Both the position numbers and the translations under genes were made by a program. A stretch of 64,000 nucleotides of DNA from Corynebacterium minutissimum (lineage in GTDB: Bacteria; Actinomycetota; Actinomycetes; Mycobacteriales; Mycobacteriaceae). The stretch spans positions 62,001-126,000 of the forward strand of contig NZ_JSEF01000006.1 of the NCBI RefSeq assembly GCF_000805675.1, read 5' to 3'. The notes beneath the pieces are model-generated. The model did no database searches. It worked only from the letters and a program-made list of their open reading frames with translations, and had not been told where the DNA came from. The stretch's first letter is position 1, and the number at the start of each line of letters is the position of its first letter. Shown one piece after another: positions 40,501-49,541 of the stretch.

Positions 40501-40687
40501 GCTGATGAACGTGATGGTCTCGCCCGGCCTGTGGGCTCGGGATAAGGTGACGGCTCGGACGGCTCCTGCGCTCATCGTGCGCGGAATCGTACAAAACGCC
40601 TCCGGCGCGGTTACCGTTGCCGCCGACCAGCTTGAGCCGCTGGCCTTCGGTGAGGCACTCTCGCGCGGTTCGCGGGATTTCCGCTAG
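37550..40687 (+). CDS. dnaE2: Error-prone DNA polymerase DnaE2
   Basis: 1045-residue alpha-subunit-type polymerase that makes damage-tolerant, mutagenic DNA synthesis together with ImuA/ImuB. ATG 37550 (MRFNGGAALPWSRVERIL) is chosen over an upstream frame because it matches the family start. It has a PHP domain (FAELHAVSSYSFLQGAS), the polymerase core with catalytic Asp in DRDGPPDIDIDIESGRREEV and QGRGSAANSAVC, SHSQSFASLVYFSAW, and a C-terminal OB-fold region (VRIAGVVTHRQRPQTA). ImuA/ImuB lie 4.5 kb upstream on the same strand. Confidence 0.95.
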   Translation: MRFNGGAALPWSRVERILSGRPGPIPVSVDHLPDFTDAPKVGHSAVSFAELHAVSSYSFLQGASEPEELVARAVELGLKGMALVDRDGFYGLMKFAEAAAKVGLPAVFGAELSLEPAPLTVLARTPEGYRRLSRLISRARMEAGEKDAVVYPQLADIAAELQEHCLFLVGWEWAGKFDYLLERIKIDSMVLEYACTQLPEDADHHALLDSCPVPRAIATARPAAATREHARLAGAKQALSRRLALADASPSAHPMGSSWLRSGEQMAQLFPDRPEIIAETVRVLEECSFTWEALAPNLPDFDVPEGHTEMSWLENLTFERAAARYATRPKEIRERAWEQMRYELDVIEQLGFPGYFLIVCDFVDFCRRENILCQGRGSAANSAVCFALGITNAEPISAGLLFERFLSPDRDGPPDIDIDIESGRREEVIQYVYAKHGRERAAQVANVITYRRKGALRDAARALGYPQGSADAWSKGVAPAPSDVESLAEQFLGQPRHLGIHSGGMVLCDRPIADVVPVEWARMENRSVLQWDKDDCAAAGLVKFDMLGLGMLEALHHMMDLVEETTGRVVNLWELDLADPEVYDMLCRADAVGVFQVESRAQLNTLPRLKPQVFFDLVVEVALIRPGPIQGGSVHPYLRRRDGKEAVEYDHPVLEKSLGKTLGIPLFQEQLMQIAVDAAGFSGAEADDLRRAMGSKRSPAKMAALKQRFYDGLKETNGITGDVADKLWTKIVAFAAYGFPESHSQSFASLVYFSAWFKRYYPAQFCVGLLRAQPMGFYSPQSLIQDARRHGVEVLPATVNDSGREARAVLGEDGEVRIRLGLNLIKGLGDKAADRIEAAAPFADVPDLSRRADLTVDHVEALAVAGALDVFGVDRRQALWQAGVAATEQTGMLPGLSAIEAPSLPGMSAFELMAADVASTGVTHNQQPMEQVRGALRARGVLSAADLPAVEDGTRVRIAGVVTHRQRPQTAAGVVFFGLEDETGLMNVMVSPGLWARDKVTARTAPALIVRGIVQNASGAVTVAADQLEPLAFGEALSRGSRDFR

Positions 40688-40693
40688 GGGTGC

Positions 40694-41164
40694 TTATTCC
40701 TTTGAGATGAGCTCGTCGCGGTTCATTTTGCCGGCCAGGGAACGCGCCACGGAGAAGGGTACCCATACCATGAGCAGCAGGATGATCTTGAGGTAGAGCT
40801 GGGATACAAACACGCCGTCCATGATGGGCATAGTTCGCGCGCCCCAGGCGATAAGGCCTGTGACTGGCAGCAGGATAACGAGTGCGGCGAGGGAGAATTT
40901 GAGGCCGTCGTCGCGGGCCTCGAGGTGCTGCTGCATCTCGTACTCATCAAGTTCTGTTCTGGGCAGGTCTGCCGCGTTGATGGTGGTGCGCAAACGTGCC
41001 GTCAATAGTGCACACAGCAACGTGCCGAGGCAGGCCACCATGAGCGAGGTGAAAGGGCTCCAGAACTGCAGGGGGATGGACGCAATGATGAGGACGGTGG
41101 ACAGGTCGGTCAGGGTGATGTAGCGCTTGCGGGTCTTAACGGAATCGGGAATAGAGGCGGACAT
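40694..41164 (-). CDS. Membrane protein paired with a Xre regulator
   Basis: 156 residues with four hydrophobic helices in two pairs (LTDLSTVLIIASIPLQFW, SLMVACLGTLLCALLTA, then FSLAALVILLPVTGLIAWGA and a C-terminal one) separated by an acidic helix (RTELDEYEMQQHLEARDDG). ATG 41164 follows the HTH gene by seven bases, so they are one operon. This small-regulator plus membrane-protein layout is common; its target is unknown. Confidence 0.78.
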   Translation of the reverse strand: MSASIPDSVKTRKRYITLTDLSTVLIIASIPLQFWSPFTSLMVACLGTLLCALLTARLRTTINAADLPRTELDEYEMQQHLEARDDGLKFSLAALVILLPVTGLIAWGARTMPIMDGVFVSQLYLKIILLLMVWVPFSVARSLAGKMNRDELISKE

Positions 41165-41171
41165 GTGCGGG

Positions 41172-41432
41172 CTAGTCCTTTCGGTAGATTTCGGAGGACA
41201 TGGGGGTGAATTCGGTCCGGGAGAACACGGCTTCCACGGGTAGATTGAAGACTTCGCAGATATTGAAGGCGAGGTCCAAGCTGGGGGAGTGGTCGCCGCG
41301 CTCGAGTGCGCCGATGGTTTGGGGGTTGACCCCGATGGCGTCGGCAAGCTGTGCGCGCGTCATGTCCCGTTCAACGCGGAGTACGCGGACCCGGTTAAAG
41401 AGTGGACGGGTAGGCTTTTTCTTTGGGGACAT
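41172..41432 (-). CDS. Xre/Cro-CI family transcriptional regulator
   Basis: 86-residue protein, essentially a single helix-turn-helix: FNRVRVLRVERDMTRAQLAD then IGVNPQTIGALERGDHSPSL, followed by LAFNICEVFNLPVEAVFSR. It has the size and pattern of YozG-type regulators. It probably controls itself and the membrane protein gene downstream. Divergent from the PH-domain pair, with a 58-bp gap. Confidence 0.88.
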   Translation of the reverse strand: MSPKKKPTRPLFNRVRVLRVERDMTRAQLADAIGVNPQTIGALERGDHSPSLDLAFNICEVFNLPVEAVFSRTEFTPMSSEIYRKD

Positions 41433-41490
41433 GCATCACAGTGTTGTATAAACCCAACGACTTGTCAAGAGTTTATGTTAGTGTGTTGGC

Positions 41491-41940
41491 ATGAACCCCG
41501 TATCCCCGTCACTCACGAAAGCCCGCTACATTACGAATTTGAGCTGGGATATTATCCTCGCCGCGCTCGCTGCCGCCGCAGCGTATTTCTGGTGGGACTG
41601 GCTCTATTGGGTCGCCGGCGCGCTCGTTGTGTGGGCGCTCTACGAACTGTGGCTCATCCCCGCACAGGTCAAGAACTTAGGCTGGCAGGAAACCGCCGAC
41701 GAACTCCTCGTCACCCGTGGAAAAATCTGGCACACCTTCACCGTCGTGCCGTATGGCCGTATCCAATTCGTCGATGTCACCGCCGGCCCCGTGGAGCGCT
41801 CGATGGGGCTGAAGAAGGTGAAGCTGCACACGGCGTCGCCCAGCAGCGACGCCACCATCCCCGGCCTGGTTGCCGCGGACGCCGATGCCCTGCGCGAGCG
41901 CCTCGCCATTAAAGCCCGCGAGAGGATGAGTGGACTGTGA
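41491..41940 (+). CDS. PH domain-containing membrane protein (YdbS-like)
   Basis: 149 residues: two hydrophobic helices (DIILAALAAAAAYFWWDWLYWV, VVWALYELWLI) and then a bacterial PH (bPH_2) domain, recognised by ETADELLVTRGKIWHTFTVV, PYGRIQFVDVTAGPVERSMG and KLHTAS. The stop overlaps the next start by four bases (GTGA). The two proteins form the common YdbS-YdbT pair, probably a membrane complex of unknown function. Confidence 0.85.
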   Translation: MNPVSPSLTKARYITNLSWDIILAALAAAAAYFWWDWLYWVAGALVVWALYELWLIPAQVKNLGWQETADELLVTRGKIWHTFTVVPYGRIQFVDVTAGPVERSMGLKKVKLHTASPSSDATIPGLVAADADALRERLAIKARERMSGL

Positions 41941-43352
41941 AAGACCGCGCGCTTATCGACGCCGACGGCTACACTCGCGTCCACCGCCTCACCCCTCTGT
42001 TGCGCTTTTGGTCGCTGATTCTGGCGCTGCTCGCCATCTTTGTTCTCAATATCAACGCCTCGATGATTGAGGACGTTGTGTCCTACCTACAGGGCGGACA
42101 TCTGGGCGAAGTGGGCCGCGGCACTCTGCTGGCAATCGGTGGTTTTGTGCTGGTGTGTGCCGTGATCTGGCTGGTGTCCGGAGTGTGGTGGCGCAAACTG
42201 GGGTACAAACTCACCGATGATGAAGTCGCGCTGCGCCACGGCGTGATTTCGACGTCTTTTCGCTCTGCGCGCTATGAGCGCATTCAGGCAGTGGATGTCG
42301 TCGAATCCATCATCGCTCGTCTGCTGGGGCTGGCCACGGTCCGAGTGGAAACCGCGGGCGGTAACGCCTCTGTGATCAAGATTGAGTACCTCCCCAAGGC
42401 GAAAGCGGAGGAGTTGCGCGCTGAGCTGCTGCGCCGCACGAACGGTGGACAGGTTGAGCAGCCAGAACAGGCAGTGGAAGAGGCGGCAGAACCGGCTCTT
42501 ATTCCGGAGATTCCCATCCTGCGTACCATCGCTGCGGAAGCACTGCGCCTGCCGACGTTGATTACCGGGCTCATCATCGGCGGCTTGCTCTTTATCCCCG
42601 GCATGTGGACCGCACTGTTGCCCATCATCGTGGGCTTTGTGGGCCGTGTGTGGAGCCTGGTGGATTCCTCGTGGACCTTCACCGCGCTTCACGACGCCCC
42701 CTCCCACGCCCTCAACATCTCCTACGGCCTCGCCGACCGTCGCCGCCAGACCATCCGCATAAGTCGCATCCACGGCGTGCGGGTAAGCCAGCCTTTCCTG
42801 TGGCGGCGCCTCGGCTGGTATGAGGTGCACGTGTCCGTTGCCGGCTATGGCACTAAGGGCGGCGGCAAACAGTCCGGCTCCACACGCATCCTGCCGGTGG
42901 GTACCCGTGAACAGGCGTTGGACTTGCTGGCGCTCATCTCGGACCTGGATCGTGCGCAGATCGAGGACTATGCCCGGCCCGAGGGCCACACGCAGCCCAC
43001 GTATACCTCGCCGCGCCGGGCGTGGTGGGTTAGCCCCATCGACCGCAAGCAGCAGTCGGTAACGCTGGTGGATTCGCCTGAGCCTGTCACCATCGTGCAT
43101 CGAGGCCGCATCAACCGCCGCGTCATGGTGATTGGCACCCCGCACATTCAGGAGCTCACGCTCAAGGTGGGGCCGCTGAGCCATCTTGTGGGCGTGCGTA
43201 CTGTGCGTTTCGACCTCGTGGCGGGTCCAGTCAGGATGGCCGGCCAAGACCTCACGCCTGCCGACGCCTCCGAGCTCCTCACCCGCCTGCGCACCCGCCG
43301 CCTTCCGGTTCTGGAAGGCCCGCTTAACGGCCCACTGGGCGGCGAAGCTTAA
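41937..43352 (+). CDS. PH domain-containing membrane protein (YdbT-like)
   Basis: 471 residues, start GTG 41937. It contains about three bPH_2 modules between membrane helices (near 20-40, 60-80 and 200-235). Each has the repeated pattern as in YKLTDDEVALRHGVISTSF, YERIQAVDVVESIIARLLGL, RQTIRISRIHGVRVSQPFL. A Glu-rich stretch (VEQPEQAVEEAAEPA) separates two modules. It is translationally coupled to the upstream partner. The 3' end overlaps the convergent feoC by 29 bases. Confidence 0.87.
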   Translation: MKDRALIDADGYTRVHRLTPLLRFWSLILALLAIFVLNINASMIEDVVSYLQGGHLGEVGRGTLLAIGGFVLVCAVIWLVSGVWWRKLGYKLTDDEVALRHGVISTSFRSARYERIQAVDVVESIIARLLGLATVRVETAGGNASVIKIEYLPKAKAEELRAELLRRTNGGQVEQPEQAVEEAAEPALIPEIPILRTIAAEALRLPTLITGLIIGGLLFIPGMWTALLPIIVGFVGRVWSLVDSSWTFTALHDAPSHALNISYGLADRRRQTIRISRIHGVRVSQPFLWRRLGWYEVHVSVAGYGTKGGGKQSGSTRILPVGTREQALDLLALISDLDRAQIEDYARPEGHTQPTYTSPRRAWWVSPIDRKQQSVTLVDSPEPVTIVHRGRINRRVMVIGTPHIQELTLKVGPLSHLVGVRTVRFDLVAGPVRMAGQDLTPADASELLTRLRTRRLPVLEGPLNGPLGGEA

Positions 43353-43593
43353 GCAACACCGGACCGCGGGTGCTGCTGGGGCCCGCGCAGGCTGACGCCG
43401 CCGAGCAGGACCCGCACCCGCCCGATGGGCACGAGCCCAGCGGCTCCATGTCCAGCACCCCGCTGGCGGTGAGATGGTCCAGGATGAGATCCACCGTGCC
43501 CGGTTCCAGCCCCGTCTCCGCGGCGATGGCTGCCCGCGAGCGCACGCCAGATTCGATAGCTTTCTGCACGGCCTGGATGGGGGAGGCAGGCAT
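43324..43593 (-). CDS. feoC: FeoC-like small winged-helix protein with Cys cluster
   Basis: 89 residues: a winged-helix-like N-terminus (SPIQAVQKAIESGVRSRAAI, GTVDLILDHLTASGVLDM) and a Cys-rich piece CPSGGCGSCSAASAC, where Cys could hold an Fe-S cluster as proposed for FeoC. It starts at ATG 43593, overlapping the feoB stop, so it belongs to feoA-feoB-feoC. The C-terminal 25 residues overlap the end of the convergent PH gene. Confidence 0.8.
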   Translation of the reverse strand: MPASPIQAVQKAIESGVRSRAAIAAETGLEPGTVDLILDHLTASGVLDMEPLGSCPSGGCGSCSAASACAGPSSTRGPVLLKLRRPVGR

Positions 43594-45524
43594 TAGATAA
43601 ACACCTTCAGAATCTGGAAGGCGCCCACCGCCAGCAGCCATGCGGTGGCCAGCTGAACGCCGAAGCCGAAGAGCGTCCAGCGCCAGCCAATCTCGCGGCG
43701 CTGCGCGGCAATCGTGGCCACGCAGGGAGTGTAGGCCAGCAGGAAAAGCATGTAGGCCCACACCGCCGCCAAGGTATGCCCGCCGGAAGCCTGCTCGAAA
43801 TCTGCACGCACGTGGTCGCTGAGCGCGCTATGGGATTGTTCTTCGGCGGAGGCGTCGGTGACGTCGTCGACGGCGTAGGTTTGCGCCCAGGTCGAAATCA
43901 GCGCCTCCTTGGCCACGAAACCAGTGACCAACGGGCCGGCCAAGGACCAGGAATCGAAGCCAGCCGGGGCAAAGGCTGGGGCGATGGTGCGCGAGACCGC
44001 GCCATAGGCGGAATCCTCCGGGGCCGGGGGCTCGCCCCAGGTAGTGTCGTGGGCGGCCGCGCTGACCGGAATGGCCATGAGCAGCCACACCACAACCACG
44101 GTGCTCACGATGATGCCGCCGGCCGTCTGTAGGAAGCCCTTCAAACGCGTCCACATCACGCTCAGCGCCAGGCGCACCGTGGGCAGCTGATACGTTGGCA
44201 GGTCAATAACCAGCGCTTCTTCCGGAACCGCGCGCCACAGAGTTTTGCGCAGCGCCAAACCCACGAGCACGAGCAGCGCGATGGAGATGAGGTACATAAC
44301 AAACACCACGCTGCCAGCATGTTCCGGGAAAAACGTGGCCGAGAGCATGACGAAGACCACCAAGCGCGCCGAACACGACGTAAACGGGATGAGTAGCGCA
44401 GTCATAATGCGGTGCCGCGGGCTGCCCAGTACGCGCGTGGTCGAAATCGCCGGCACGTTGCAACCAAAGCCCACGACGATGGGGATAAACGCCTTGCCCG
44501 GCAGGCCAATGGCCCGCATCAGACGATCCGTGACCACCGCAGCACGCGCCATGTAGCCGGAATCCTCTAACACCGCCAAGCACAAAAACATGAGTGCCAT
44601 AAGCGGGGCGAAGGTGAGGACCATGCCGACGCCGCCAATGAGGCCGTCGACAAGCAGGCCCGTGATGAGGGGATGACCCAGGCCGATGGCCGCAAGTCCC
44701 GCCCGCGCCCAGTCGCTCAAGGGCCCAGACACCAGCGCCTCCAGACCGTCCTGCAGGGGAGCAGCTACTGTGGTCGTGATCTGGAAGACGAGCCACATTA
44801 CCGCTAGAAACAGCAGGGGACCGACAACCGGGTGCAACGCCACCGCATCGAGGCGGTGGGACAAGGGTGTAGCATGCTCGACCTCGCGCACTGAGGCCTT
44901 CGCCGCCGCATCCAGCTCCGCGAAGCGCCCCTCCAGGCCAGTGTCCTCGCGCAACTGCATGGGCGCAGACGCCAAAGACTCGAGCACGACCTCGCGCAGC
45001 TTCTCGACGCCTTCCCGCCTGCGCCCATCCACAACCACCACCGGGATCGAGGTGGCCTCGGCCAACGCAGAAGCGTCCACGACCTGCCCCTGGTTGAGCG
45101 CCACATCCGTCTTCGTCAACGCGATGATAAGGCGGTAGGGCTGTTCCGCTAACTGGAGCGCGACATTGAGACCGCGGGCCACAGCGGTGGCGTCGACGAC
45201 CACGACGACGGCATCGGGGCGCTCGTCTTCTGCGCATTCGATGAGCATGGCGCGAGTCAGCGCCTCATCCGGGCTGAGGGGATCGAGCGAATAAGTGCCG
45301 GGGAAGTCGATGAGATCGGCGGTGCGATCGCCCAGCTCCCACGCGCCGCGGCTGACCTCAACCGTGGTGCCCGGCCAGTTGCCGGTCTGTGCCTTCGCGC
45401 CAGTCAGTGCATTAAACAGCGTGGACTTTCCGGAGTTAGGGGAGCCGACGAGAGCGAGGATAGGCGCGCCGGCAGGGGCAAGCGCGCCGCCCGGATCGCC
45501 GTGGCAGCTAGGGGAGGAGGCCAT
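43593..45524 (-). CDS. feoB: Ferrous iron transporter FeoB
   Basis: 643 residues: G-protein domain at the N-terminus (P-loop GSPNSGKST at 27-35, G3 DFPGTYSL, G4 ALTKTD), then a permease with gate motifs (VGFGCNVPAISTTRVLGSPR and FTSCSARLVVF), and several helices. It imports Fe(II) across the cytoplasmic membrane. It sits between feoA and feoC in one minus-strand operon with DtxR-like boxes upstream. Confidence 0.95.
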   Translation of the reverse strand: MASSPSCHGDPGGALAPAGAPILALVGSPNSGKSTLFNALTGAKAQTGNWPGTTVEVSRGAWELGDRTADLIDFPGTYSLDPLSPDEALTRAMLIECAEDERPDAVVVVVDATAVARGLNVALQLAEQPYRLIIALTKTDVALNQGQVVDASALAEATSIPVVVVDGRRREGVEKLREVVLESLASAPMQLREDTGLEGRFAELDAAAKASVREVEHATPLSHRLDAVALHPVVGPLLFLAVMWLVFQITTTVAAPLQDGLEALVSGPLSDWARAGLAAIGLGHPLITGLLVDGLIGGVGMVLTFAPLMALMFLCLAVLEDSGYMARAAVVTDRLMRAIGLPGKAFIPIVVGFGCNVPAISTTRVLGSPRHRIMTALLIPFTSCSARLVVFVMLSATFFPEHAGSVVFVMYLISIALLVLVGLALRKTLWRAVPEEALVIDLPTYQLPTVRLALSVMWTRLKGFLQTAGGIIVSTVVVVWLLMAIPVSAAAHDTTWGEPPAPEDSAYGAVSRTIAPAFAPAGFDSWSLAGPLVTGFVAKEALISTWAQTYAVDDVTDASAEEQSHSALSDHVRADFEQASGGHTLAAVWAYMLFLLAYTPCVATIAAQRREIGWRWTLFGFGVQLATAWLLAVGAFQILKVFI

Positions 45525-45526
45525 GG

Positions 45527-45772
45527 CTAGACCTCGATAGCTTTGAGCGTTGCCTTATCGATGGCGTAGCGGCAGCTGCCCACCGACACAACACGTGCGC
45601 CGCCGGCCACGCGCGGCCCCATGGTCAACGTAGCGCCGGGGCGGATCCCCAGCTCACCGAGACGCACTGCCAAAGCGGCGTCGCACGTGCAGGAAATACA
45701 TTCGCTACCCAAGGTTACGGTGCATCCCATGGGGATGGCGTCGGCAGTCTGCCGTGGGCACCCAGACAACAT
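45527..45772 (-). CDS. feoA: Ferrous iron transport protein FeoA
   Basis: 81-residue SH3-like partner of FeoB (AVRLGELGIRPGATLTMGPR, VSVGSCRYAIDKATLKAIEV). Two extra cysteines (SECISCTC) are present in the N-terminal half. Starts at ATG 45772 (MLSGCPRQTADA). First gene of feoA-feoB-feoC, 35 bases downstream of the closest DtxR-like box. Confidence 0.9.
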   Translation of the reverse strand: MLSGCPRQTADAIPMGCTVTLGSECISCTCDAALAVRLGELGIRPGATLTMGPRVAGGARVVSVGSCRYAIDKATLKAIEV

Positions 45773-45806
45773 ATCGGTCGGCTCTCTTCCTATCTTGTTT
45801 TCTCAT

Positions 45807-45876
45807 ATAGGTTAACCTAAGCAAAGATAGGCTTGCCTAGTCTTTGAGGTGAGAATCTTAGGTGATCCTCACCACG
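45807..45876. promoter_or_regulatory. Three DtxR-like boxes before feoA
   Basis: Against TTAGGTTAGCCTAACCTAA: ATAGGTTAACCTAAGCAAA (45807-45825) matches 15 of 19, ATAGGCTTGCCTAGTCTTT (45827-45845) about 12, and TTAGGTGATCCTCACCACG (45858-45876) about 13. DtxR represses iron uptake genes when iron is plentiful, so the feo genes should be iron-repressed. Confidence 0.7.
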
Positions 45877-45904
45877 CGGCGCAGTCGCGCCACATGGAAT
45901 CGGA

Positions 45905-47767
45905 CTAGTTAGTCCAGCTGGTCACCTGACGCAGCATCTGGCGGTTCTTCAAACGCGAGTGGCCGAGCTTGCGCGACATCCGGTCCAAAATGCGAATGGC
46001 CTCCGTAATGTGCGGACCCTTGTTGAGCATGACGCACTCCGCACGCAGCGCATAGCCAGCGTCGGTGATTTCGGCACGCGAGGGAAGGCCGGTCTTCGCC
46101 AAGGTCTCCAGCACCTGTGTGGCCATGATGACGGGGATGTGCGCTGCCTCCGCGAGCTTCATGATGCGCCCCGGTACCTGCACCATGCGCTCAAAGCCCA
46201 GCTCCACGGCGAGGTCACCGCGGGCAATCATGATGCCGAACTTCTCGTGGCGCATGCCCTCTAAGAGCACGGTGCCCAGCTGCTGGTACGCCGGCACCGT
46301 TTCGATCTTGAGCACAATGCCCAGCTCGCGCACGCGCTGCGCCAGCTCCTCCGACTCCTGCTCGGCAGCGATCTCCTCCACCGTGTCATAGAGGAAGGCC
46401 ACATCGGAAGGTGTGCGGATGAAAGATACGGCCGCGATGTCGCAGTGCGTGGCCACAAAACGCAGCGCCGCCACGTCGTCCTCAGTAAGGCTCGGCAGCG
46501 GAACCTCGGTATCGGGCAGGTTGATGCCCTTATACGCCGCCAAGTTCGTGCCGGTGGGCCCTGCATGGTCGATGGTGATGACAGCTTCGCGCTCTGCCCC
46601 GTTGCTCCGAATCTCGGTAACGCGGCCGGAGATGGCGCCGTCATCGAAAATAACGGCATGCCCCACCTCGAGCGCGGTGACCACCTCCGGGAGAGTACAA
46701 CCAATCGTCGTCGCCTCGCCCTCCACAATCCGTGCGGGCTCCTGCGAGGTGCTTAAGACCAGCTCGTCTCCTCGGTGCAGGCGAATCTTCTGCTCCAGCG
46801 CCGGAACCCCGCGCACCTGCGTCGTCGCCGTTCCATGGCTAAAGACCGTGCCCTCAGCCAGATAGCAATTGCGCTCGCCGCGCAACACGGCAACGCCGTC
46901 CTCGACGGATTCCACGGTGAAGGTTCGCGAACGGCCGCGGGCCTCAGCAAAGCGCACCTCATCGCCCGGTTCCAGCGCAGCTACCCACTCGGTGTCTACT
47001 TCGAGTGGTACAGCCGGTCGCGCCGCGCTTGCCGACGCTCCTCTCGCCACCTCCTGGGCCTCTTCGGCCCGGGAGACGTCGGAAAGCACCAGCGTCGGGT
47101 AAGCCACAGGCTCGCCTGCAGCGGTACGCTCGCCGCGCACACGGACAACCTGCGGCCCCGGCTCAATGGCACCGGTGCGCACCTTGGGGCCTGCAATATC
47201 GCAGGAAATGAGAATCTCGCGCCCCACCTCCTCGGCGGCGCGGTGGACATGCTCAACCATCTTTTCCCACGCGGCCTCGCCATCATGGGCGCAATTGATG
47301 CGGGCTAACTCCATACCGGCGCGGGCAAAGTCCAGCACGAGGTCGTAGTCTTCGGCGGCCTCGGAAGGAAGGGTCACCATGATGCGGGCATGCGTGCCGT
47401 CCTGCGTAGGGCCAAGAAGTGCCTGCGTGTTGGCGTCGAGGATGTCATCGGCATCGGCATACGCCGAGGCGATGGCCTGCATCGGGTAGGTGGGGGCTTT
47501 ACCGTCGAAAGCATCAAGCACGTTACGGGCCGCATGTAGGCGCTCCAGCACCGCCGGCTCCGGGTGGCTCAAGCTCGTCGCGCCCAACGCGCTGAGGCCT
47601 TCTTGCAGCTCCACGGCGTCTTGGGAGCGCAGTGCCATGTAGCGCACCAGGTTCACCGCGCCGGGCCGGTGCGTGGGCGCGACCTGAGCAATCTGCTCGG
47701 CGTACTCGTTCGCGGCGTTTTCAACGCGCAGGGTGAGGGAATCAAGAAGTGGGCGCAAGTTCGACAT
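45905..47767 (-). CDS. pyk2: Pyruvate kinase-like protein (Pyk2 type)
   Basis: 620 residues: about 120 extra N-terminal helical residues, then a pyruvate-kinase barrel. Core motifs are recognisable but altered: ARINCAHD in place of Rx[58 protein letters not shown]. The usual GETA segment is replaced by [11 protein letters not shown] and the C-terminal allosteric domain is missing. It is the second, divergent pyruvate kinase of corynebacteria; the activity may be weak or different. Its ATG is divergent from nothing; trmL follows upstream on the same strand after 45 bp. Confidence 0.85.
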   Translation of the reverse strand: MSNLRPLLDSLTLRVENAANEYAEQIAQVAPTHRPGAVNLVRYMALRSQDAVELQEGLSALGATSLSHPEPAVLERLHAARNVLDAFDGKAPTYPMQAIASAYADADDILDANTQALLGPTQDGTHARIMVTLPSEAAEDYDLVLDFARAGMELARINCAHDGEAAWEKMVEHVHRAAEEVGREILISCDIAGPKVRTGAIEPGPQVVRVRGERTAAGEPVAYPTLVLSDVSRAEEAQEVARGASASAARPAVPLEVDTEWVAALEPGDEVRFAEARGRSRTFTVESVEDGVAVLRGERNCYLAEGTVFSHGTATTQVRGVPALEQKIRLHRGDELVLSTSQEPARIVEGEATTIGCTLPEVVTALEVGHAVIFDDGAISGRVTEIRSNGAEREAVITIDHAGPTGTNLAAYKGINLPDTEVPLPSLTEDDVAALRFVATHCDIAAVSFIRTPSDVAFLYDTVEEIAAEQESEELAQRVRELGIVLKIETVPAYQQLGTVLLEGMRHEKFGIMIARGDLAVELGFERMVQVPGRIMKLAEAAHIPVIMATQVLETLAKTGLPSRAEITDAGYALRAECVMLNKGPHITEAIRILDRMSRKLGHSRLKNRQMLRQVTSWTN

Positions 47768-47812
47768 GGTGCTCCTTCGTCGTGGCTGTCACCCACATTG
47801 TGCCGCGACTTC

Positions 47813-48289
47813 CTACACCGCGCCACGGAAGCCGAGCTGGCGCCAGGCCTCATACACGGCTGTCGACGCCGCGTTAGACAGATTCATCGAGCGCCGCGCC
47901 GGCATCATGGGAATGCGAACGCGTTCGGTGACGCGCGGGTGGAAGGCGTGCTCATCCGGCAGGCCGGTGGGCTCGGTGCCGAAGAGGAGGACATCGCCCT
48001 CCTGGTATTCCACGTCGCTAAACCACTTATCCGTGTGGGTCGTGAAGGCGAAGACGCGCGCGCCGGGCAGGGCCTCCATGCAGGCATCGAAGTCTTTGTG
48101 AATCTTCAGGTCCGCCAGGTCGTGGTAGTCCAAACCTGCGCGTTTGAGGTGCTTGTCCTCGAAGTTGAAGCCGAGTGGCTCAATGAGGTGCAGGCTCGCG
48201 CCCGTGACGGCGGCGGTGCGGATGGCGTTGCCGGTATTGGTGGGGATCACGGGGTTGTCGAAGACGATGTGCAGGCGGCTCATAGGCAT
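47813..48289 (-). CDS. trmL: tRNA (cytidine(34)-2'-O)-methyltransferase TrmL
   Basis: 158-residue SPOUT methyltransferase that methylates the wobble ribose of certain leucine tRNAs. The knot is visible: [54 protein letters not shown] 48289 is used; ATG 48283 is two codons later. It is divergent from folD with only 18 bp between starts. Confidence 0.93.
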   Translation of the reverse strand: MPMSRLHIVFDNPVIPTNTGNAIRTAAVTGASLHLIEPLGFNFEDKHLKRAGLDYHDLADLKIHKDFDACMEALPGARVFAFTTHTDKWFSDVEYQEGDVLLFGTEPTGLPDEHAFHPRVTERVRIPMMPARRSMNLSNAASTAVYEAWRQLGFRGAV

Positions 48290-48307
48290 CAGTCTAGGAT
48301 GGTGGGC

Positions 48308-49162
48308 ATGAGCGCTACCAAACTAGATGGCAACCTGTATCGCGACGAGATTTTTGAGGACTTGGCCCAGCGCGTGGCTGCCCTCAAGGAGAAGGGGATT
48401 ACCCCGGGGCTGGCCACGGTCCTGGTGGGCGATGACCCAGGGTCTCATTCCTATGTGAAGATGAAGCACCGCGATTGCGAGAAACTCGGTATTAATTCGA
48501 TTCGCAAGGACCTGCCTGGCGACGTTACCCAGGAAGAACTCGAGCGCGTCATCGAAGAGCTCAATCATGATGATGCCTGTACCGGCTACATCGTGCAGCT
48601 GCCGCTGCCGAAGCACTTGGATGAAAATCGGGTGCTCGAGCTCATCGACCCGGCCAAGGACGCCGATGGTTTGCACCCGATTAACCTGGGCAAGCTGGTG
48701 CTCAACGAGGACGCCCCGCTGCCGTGCACGCCGAATGGCTGCATCCACCTGCTGCGCCGCTTCGGCGTGGAGCTTAACGGCGCAAAGGTGGTCGTCATCG
48801 GCCGCGGCGTGACCGTGGGCCGCCCGATTGGACTGATGCTTACCCGCCGTAGCGAGAATTCCACGGTGACGCTGTGTCACACCGGCACCAAGGACCTTGC
48901 CGCGGAGACCCGTGCGGCCGACGTCATCATTGCTGCGGCCGGCAAGGCGCACATGCTCACCGCCGATATGGTCAAGGAAGGTGCCGCGGTTCTCGACGTC
49001 GGCGTCTCCCGCGTCGACGGACAACTCGCCGGTGACGTCGCCGAGGACGTGTGGGACAAGGCCGGTTTCGTCTCCCCGAACCCGGGTGGCGTGGGCCCGC
49101 TGACGCGTGCGTTCCTGGTGAGCAACATCGTCGAGCGCGCTGAGAAGCTGGCCGCGCAATAA
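48308..49162 (+). CDS. folD: Methylene-THF dehydrogenase/cyclohydrolase FolD
   Basis: 284 residues: interconverts methylene-, methenyl- and formyl-tetrahydrofolate. Catalytic Tyr and Lys in [19 protein letters not shown] (about 42-60), the signature [23 protein letters not shown] and the NADP site [17 protein letters not shown] with the C-terminal [16 protein letters not shown] 48308 matches the family start. A much longer frame extends upstream but only through genes on the other strand. Confidence 0.97.
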   Translation: MSATKLDGNLYRDEIFEDLAQRVAALKEKGITPGLATVLVGDDPGSHSYVKMKHRDCEKLGINSIRKDLPGDVTQEELERVIEELNHDDACTGYIVQLPLPKHLDENRVLELIDPAKDADGLHPINLGKLVLNEDAPLPCTPNGCIHLLRRFGVELNGAKVVVIGRGVTVGRPIGLMLTRRSENSTVTLCHTGTKDLAAETRAADVIIAAAGKAHMLTADMVKEGAAVLDVGVSRVDGQLAGDVAEDVWDKAGFVSPNPGGVGPLTRAFLVSNIVERAEKLAAQ

Positions 49163-49170
49163 GATCGCGC

Positions 49171-49539
49171 ATGACTACGCAGGGTCCAGGGGAGGGGCGT
49201 CGAGAAGCGCCGGCAGCGCCGCCGGTGTCCTTGTCGAACCCACACGACGCGCACCTGAAGCCTTCGCCGTTGCCCCCGGCAGTGCAGTGGGTCGCCATTG
49301 GGTTGTTCGTGGCTGCGGTGGCGGTATCGGGAATCTATGCGGTATCCGAGCACTGGCGGCGCGCCACAATGATGTTGGGAGGGGCACTCTTGTGGCTCAC
49401 CGTGGTGCGCCTGACCTGTGATTCCTCACGCGTTGGCGTGCTCGCGGTGCGCTCGCGACGCTTCGACGCCTGTTTCACCGGCATCCTCGGTGCGGCGATG
49501 GTGTTCATGGCCTTTTCCATCGACGCGCTTGGATCGTGA
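49171..49539 (+). CDS. DUF3017 membrane protein
   Basis: 122 residues: a disordered N-terminus (QGPGEGRREAPAAPP), then three hydrophobic helices (AVQWVAIGLFVAAVAVSGIY, ATMMLGGALLWLTVVRLT, FTGILGAAMVFMAFSIDAL) and a basic loop RSRRFD. Typical DUF3017 downstream of folD in actinobacteria; it starts eight bases after folD and is probably co-transcribed. Function unknown. Confidence 0.85.
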   Translation: MTTQGPGEGRREAPAAPPVSLSNPHDAHLKPSPLPPAVQWVAIGLFVAAVAVSGIYAVSEHWRRATMMLGGALLWLTVVRLTCDSSRVGVLAVRSRRFDACFTGILGAAMVFMAFSIDALGS

Positions 49540-49541
49540 CG

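Noticed and set aside
47564..49162. Very long plus-strand frame reaching into folD from 47564
   Set aside because: Its first 248 codons run antisense to pyk2 and trmL, without protein-like composition; FolD homology begins at 48308.
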